Shown piece after piece: positions 6,717-8,032 of a DNA stretch of 8,032 nt; within the stretch, counting starts at the first letter, position 1, and each line of letters starts with the position of its first letter. Both the position numbers and the translations under genes were made by a program. The notes under the pieces were generated by a model. The model did not search any database. It had not been told where the DNA came from and saw nothing but the letters and a program-made list of their open reading frames with translations. The DNA is from an uncultured Anaeromassilibacillus sp. (GTDB lineage: Bacteria; Bacillota; Clostridia; Oscillospirales; Acutalibacteraceae), in contig CAMFTQ010000024.1 of assembly GCA_945988865.1 (NCBI GenBank), positions 1-8,032 of the forward strand. Direction: 5' to 3'.

Positions 6717-7487
6717 TCATCTGAATTTTGCAATCTCGTACATTAAAATTCCTGCGGCTACCGAAGCGTTTAGTGAATTTATTTTCCCCTTCATCGGCAA
6801 TGATACTATTGCGTCGCATCTTTTTGCTGTCAGTGTGCTGATACCCTTGCCCTCGTTGCCGATTACTATTGCAACTGCTCCCTTGAAATCGCATTTTGTG
6901 TAGTCTGTTCCGTTCATATCGGCGCCGTAAACCCATACGCCCCTTTTTTTAAGCTGTTCTATCGTATCGGCAATATTTGTAACACGTGCAACGGGAACAT
7001 ACTCAACTGCGCCTGCCGACGCTTTGCCTACGGTAAAATTGAGTCCTGCGCTTCTGCGCTTAGGGATAATAACGCCGTGTGCGCCTGCACATTCGGCAGT
7101 TCTGATAATTGCGCCTAAGTTGTGCGGATCTTCTATTTCGTCAAGCACAACGATAAACGGACTTTCGTTTCTGCTTTCGGCAAGTGCAAAAATATCCTCC
7201 ACCTGCGAGTACTCAACAACGGCGGCTATTGCAACTATGCCCTGATGATGCGCATTTGCACAGAGAAAATCAAGCTTTTTAGCATCGACCTCTTTTACTG
7301 TTATGTTTTTTTCCTTAGCCTTTGCAAGTATGCCGACAATCGCACCTGTTCTGGCTCCCCTTGCCACAAGTATCGAATCTATGGCTCTGCCGCTTCTGAT
7401 AGCCTCCGAAACGGGATTTCGCCCTGCGATTACACCTTCCTTTGCGTTATCCGCCTTTTTAACCTGAATATTATCATTATTTTCCAT
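6717..7487 (-). CDS. rlmB: 23S rRNA (guanosine-2'-O-)-methyltransferase RlmB, SpoU/TrmH family
   Basis: A SPOUT-fold enzyme that transfers a methyl group from S-adenosylmethionine to the 2'-O of a guanosine in the 23S rRNA peptidyl-transferase loop (G2251 in E. coli for this family). The 256-residue protein has an N-terminal substrate-binding domain starting at VIAGRNPVSEAI (19-30) with HHQG at 80-83. The three knot motifs follow: DPHNLGAIIRTA (120-131) with Asn123 and Arg129, IVIGNEGKGI (207-216) with Glu212, and SLPMKGKINSLNASVAAG (229-246) with Ser238 and Asn240. I chose the ATG at 7487 because an AAAGGA box sits 8 nt upstream and homology begins soon after. A longer frame reaches 7559, but its first 24 residues run across the predicted promoter and do not look like family sequence. 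It is first in the rlmB-ATPase-like-rpe cluster. Close TrmH-type paralogues cannot be fully excluded. Confidence 0.93.
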   Translation of the reverse strand: MENNDNIQVKKADNAKEGVIAGRNPVSEAIRSGRAIDSILVARGARTGAIVGILAKAKEKNITVKEVDAKKLDFLCANAHHQGIVAIAAVVEYSQVEDIFALAESRNESPFIVVLDEIEDPHNLGAIIRTAECAGAHGVIIPKRRSAGLNFTVGKASAGAVEYVPVARVTNIADTIEQLKKRGVWVYGADMNGTDYTKCDFKGAVAIVIGNEGKGISTLTAKRCDAIVSLPMKGKINSLNASVAAGILMYEIAKFR

Positions 7488-7495
7488 TTTATCAG

Positions 7496-7501
7496 TCCTT
7501 T
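7496..7501 (-). promoter_or_regulatory. Ribosome binding site that fixes the rlmB start
   Basis: AAAGGA on the minus strand at 7501-7496 is 8 nt before the ATG at 7487. The upstream in-frame start at 7559 has no such site and lies upstream of the predicted transcription start, so the shorter 256-residue protein is preferred. Confidence 0.75.
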
Positions 7502-7517
7502 GCTCATATTCCTTTAA

Positions 7518-7526
7518 ATTATAACA
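7518..7526 (-). promoter_or_regulatory. Extended -10 promoter for the rlmB operon
   Basis: The minus strand reads TGTTATAAT at 7526-7518, a TG-N-TATAAT extended -10 element. The -35 region 17 nt upstream is poor (TTCATT at 7546-7541), as is common for extended -10 promoters. Transcription would start near 7511, leaving a short leader of about 24 nt before the ATG. Confidence 0.6.
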
Positions 7527-7625
7527 CACCAAAGACGATAAATGAATACTAAAAAGCAATTTAAATACAGATTTTTAGACAAATTCACTCGAATAAGCTC
7601 GTCACAGAAATTTATCCCCTGCACC

Positions 7626-7654
7626 TTGACACAGACATCAAAAAAAATTATAAT
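7626..7654 (+). promoter_or_regulatory. Sigma-A promoter of greA
   Basis: TTGACA (7626-7631) and TATAAT (7649-7654) are spaced by exactly 17 nt, with an A-tract in the spacer. Transcription should start near 7661, giving a leader of about 100 nt. The leader is AT-rich and holds two CGTGAA hexamers exactly 20 nt apart (7683 and 7703), with no strong hairpin that I can see. Confidence 0.82.
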
Positions 7655-7760
7655 GAAATTAAATATGTTATAAATAATAATTCGTGAAAAATGTGCTAAA
7701 TACGTGAATAAATCTATATTGTGCGTATTGCCGTAATTTAAACAAGAAAGGATAATCACA

Positions 7761-8032
7761 ATGGCTAAGACTATTACACTTACAGCAGAGGGCTATAAAG
7801 AGTTAGAACAGGAGCTTGAGCTTTTAAAGGGCGAAAAGCGTTCCGAAATAGCAGAGAAAATCAAGGTTGCACGTTCCTACGGCGACCTTTCCGAAAACAG
7901 CGAATATGATGACGCTAAAAACGAGCAGGCTATCTTAGAGGCAAGAATTGCAACTATTGAGGCAACACTAAAGGCTGCCGTTATTATTGACGAATCGGAT
8001 ATATCAAACGAGTTCGTTCACGTTGGCTCAAC
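7761..8032 (+). CDS. greA: Transcription elongation factor GreA, partial: C-terminus beyond the right edge
   Basis: GreA rescues backtracked RNA polymerase by inserting its coiled-coil through the secondary channel and stimulating cleavage of the transcript 3' end. The visible 90 codons cover the N-terminal antiparallel coiled-coil (about 8-75) and the beginning of the C-terminal FKBP-like domain. The tip motif [17 protein letters not shown] (37-53) carries the acidic residues Asp42 and Glu45 that are essential in GreA. The segment [10 protein letters not shown] (54-63) continues the family signature. The start ATG at 7761 follows an AAAGGA box at 7747-7752 with 8-nt spacing. It is divergent from rlmB and has its own strong promoter. 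GreB is less likely in a Firmicute, and the N-terminal [11 protein letters not shown] is typical of GreA. Confidence 0.96.
   Translation, partial: MAKTITLTAEGYKELEQELELLKGEKRSEIAEKIKVARSYGDLSENSEYDDAKNEQAILEARIATIEATLKAAVIIDESDISNEFVHVGS

Noticed and set aside
7488..7559. 24-residue N-terminal extension of RlmB
   Set aside because: It spans the predicted extended -10 promoter and the start-proximal ribosome binding site, and does not resemble the family; the ATG at 7487 is better supported.

Overview
This 8 kb window looks like ordinary chromosome from a low-to-moderate-GC, strictly anaerobic Firmicute, most likely class Clostridia (an Oscillospiraceae/Ruminococcaceae-type gut bacterium is my inference). 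The basis is AAGGAG-type ribosome binding sites, near-perfect sigma-A promoters (TTGACA-N17-TATAAT), a rubredoxin, a YabE-type G5 cell-wall protein, and AT-rich intergenic DNA around coding regions with many GCN/CTT-type codons. I see no tRNA, rRNA, CRISPR array, insertion sequence or phage gene.

Layout from left to right. Positions 1-845 (minus) hold the N-terminal 281 codons of a secreted YabE-like protein with three DUF348 repeats and a G5 domain; its C-terminus lies beyond the left edge. Positions 846-1609 are a long AT-rich divergent intergenic region. It contains a perfect promoter and a structured leader of about 160 nt for the yabE-like gene, a pair of direct repeats, a 10-bp inverted repeat, and a weaker promoter for pyk. 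Positions 1610-3244 (plus) are pyruvate kinase followed by a 52-residue rubredoxin, closed by a strong hairpin terminator at 3271-3324. Positions 3373-7487 (minus) form a tight three-gene cluster transcribed as rlmB, then an 877-residue membrane protein, then rpe, with gaps of only 29-30 nt. Positions 7488-7760 are a divergent promoter region, and 7761 to the right edge is the start of greA on the plus strand.

Most genes are housekeeping: glycolysis (pyk), the pentose phosphate pathway (rpe), 23S rRNA 2'-O-methylation (rlmB), transcription elongation (greA), electron transfer (rubredoxin) and cell-wall remodelling (yabE-like). The exception is the 877-residue protein at 4053-6686. It keeps the 4+2+2 membrane layout and the recognisable P- and N-domain framework of P1B (heavy-metal) ATPases, but every catalytic signature is missing or altered: DKTGT, TGES, GDGxND, CPC and the HP dipeptide. 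It also carries an acidic cytoplasmic tail of about 315 residues. I read it as a pseudo-P-type ATPase. It is the best candidate here for an undescribed function.
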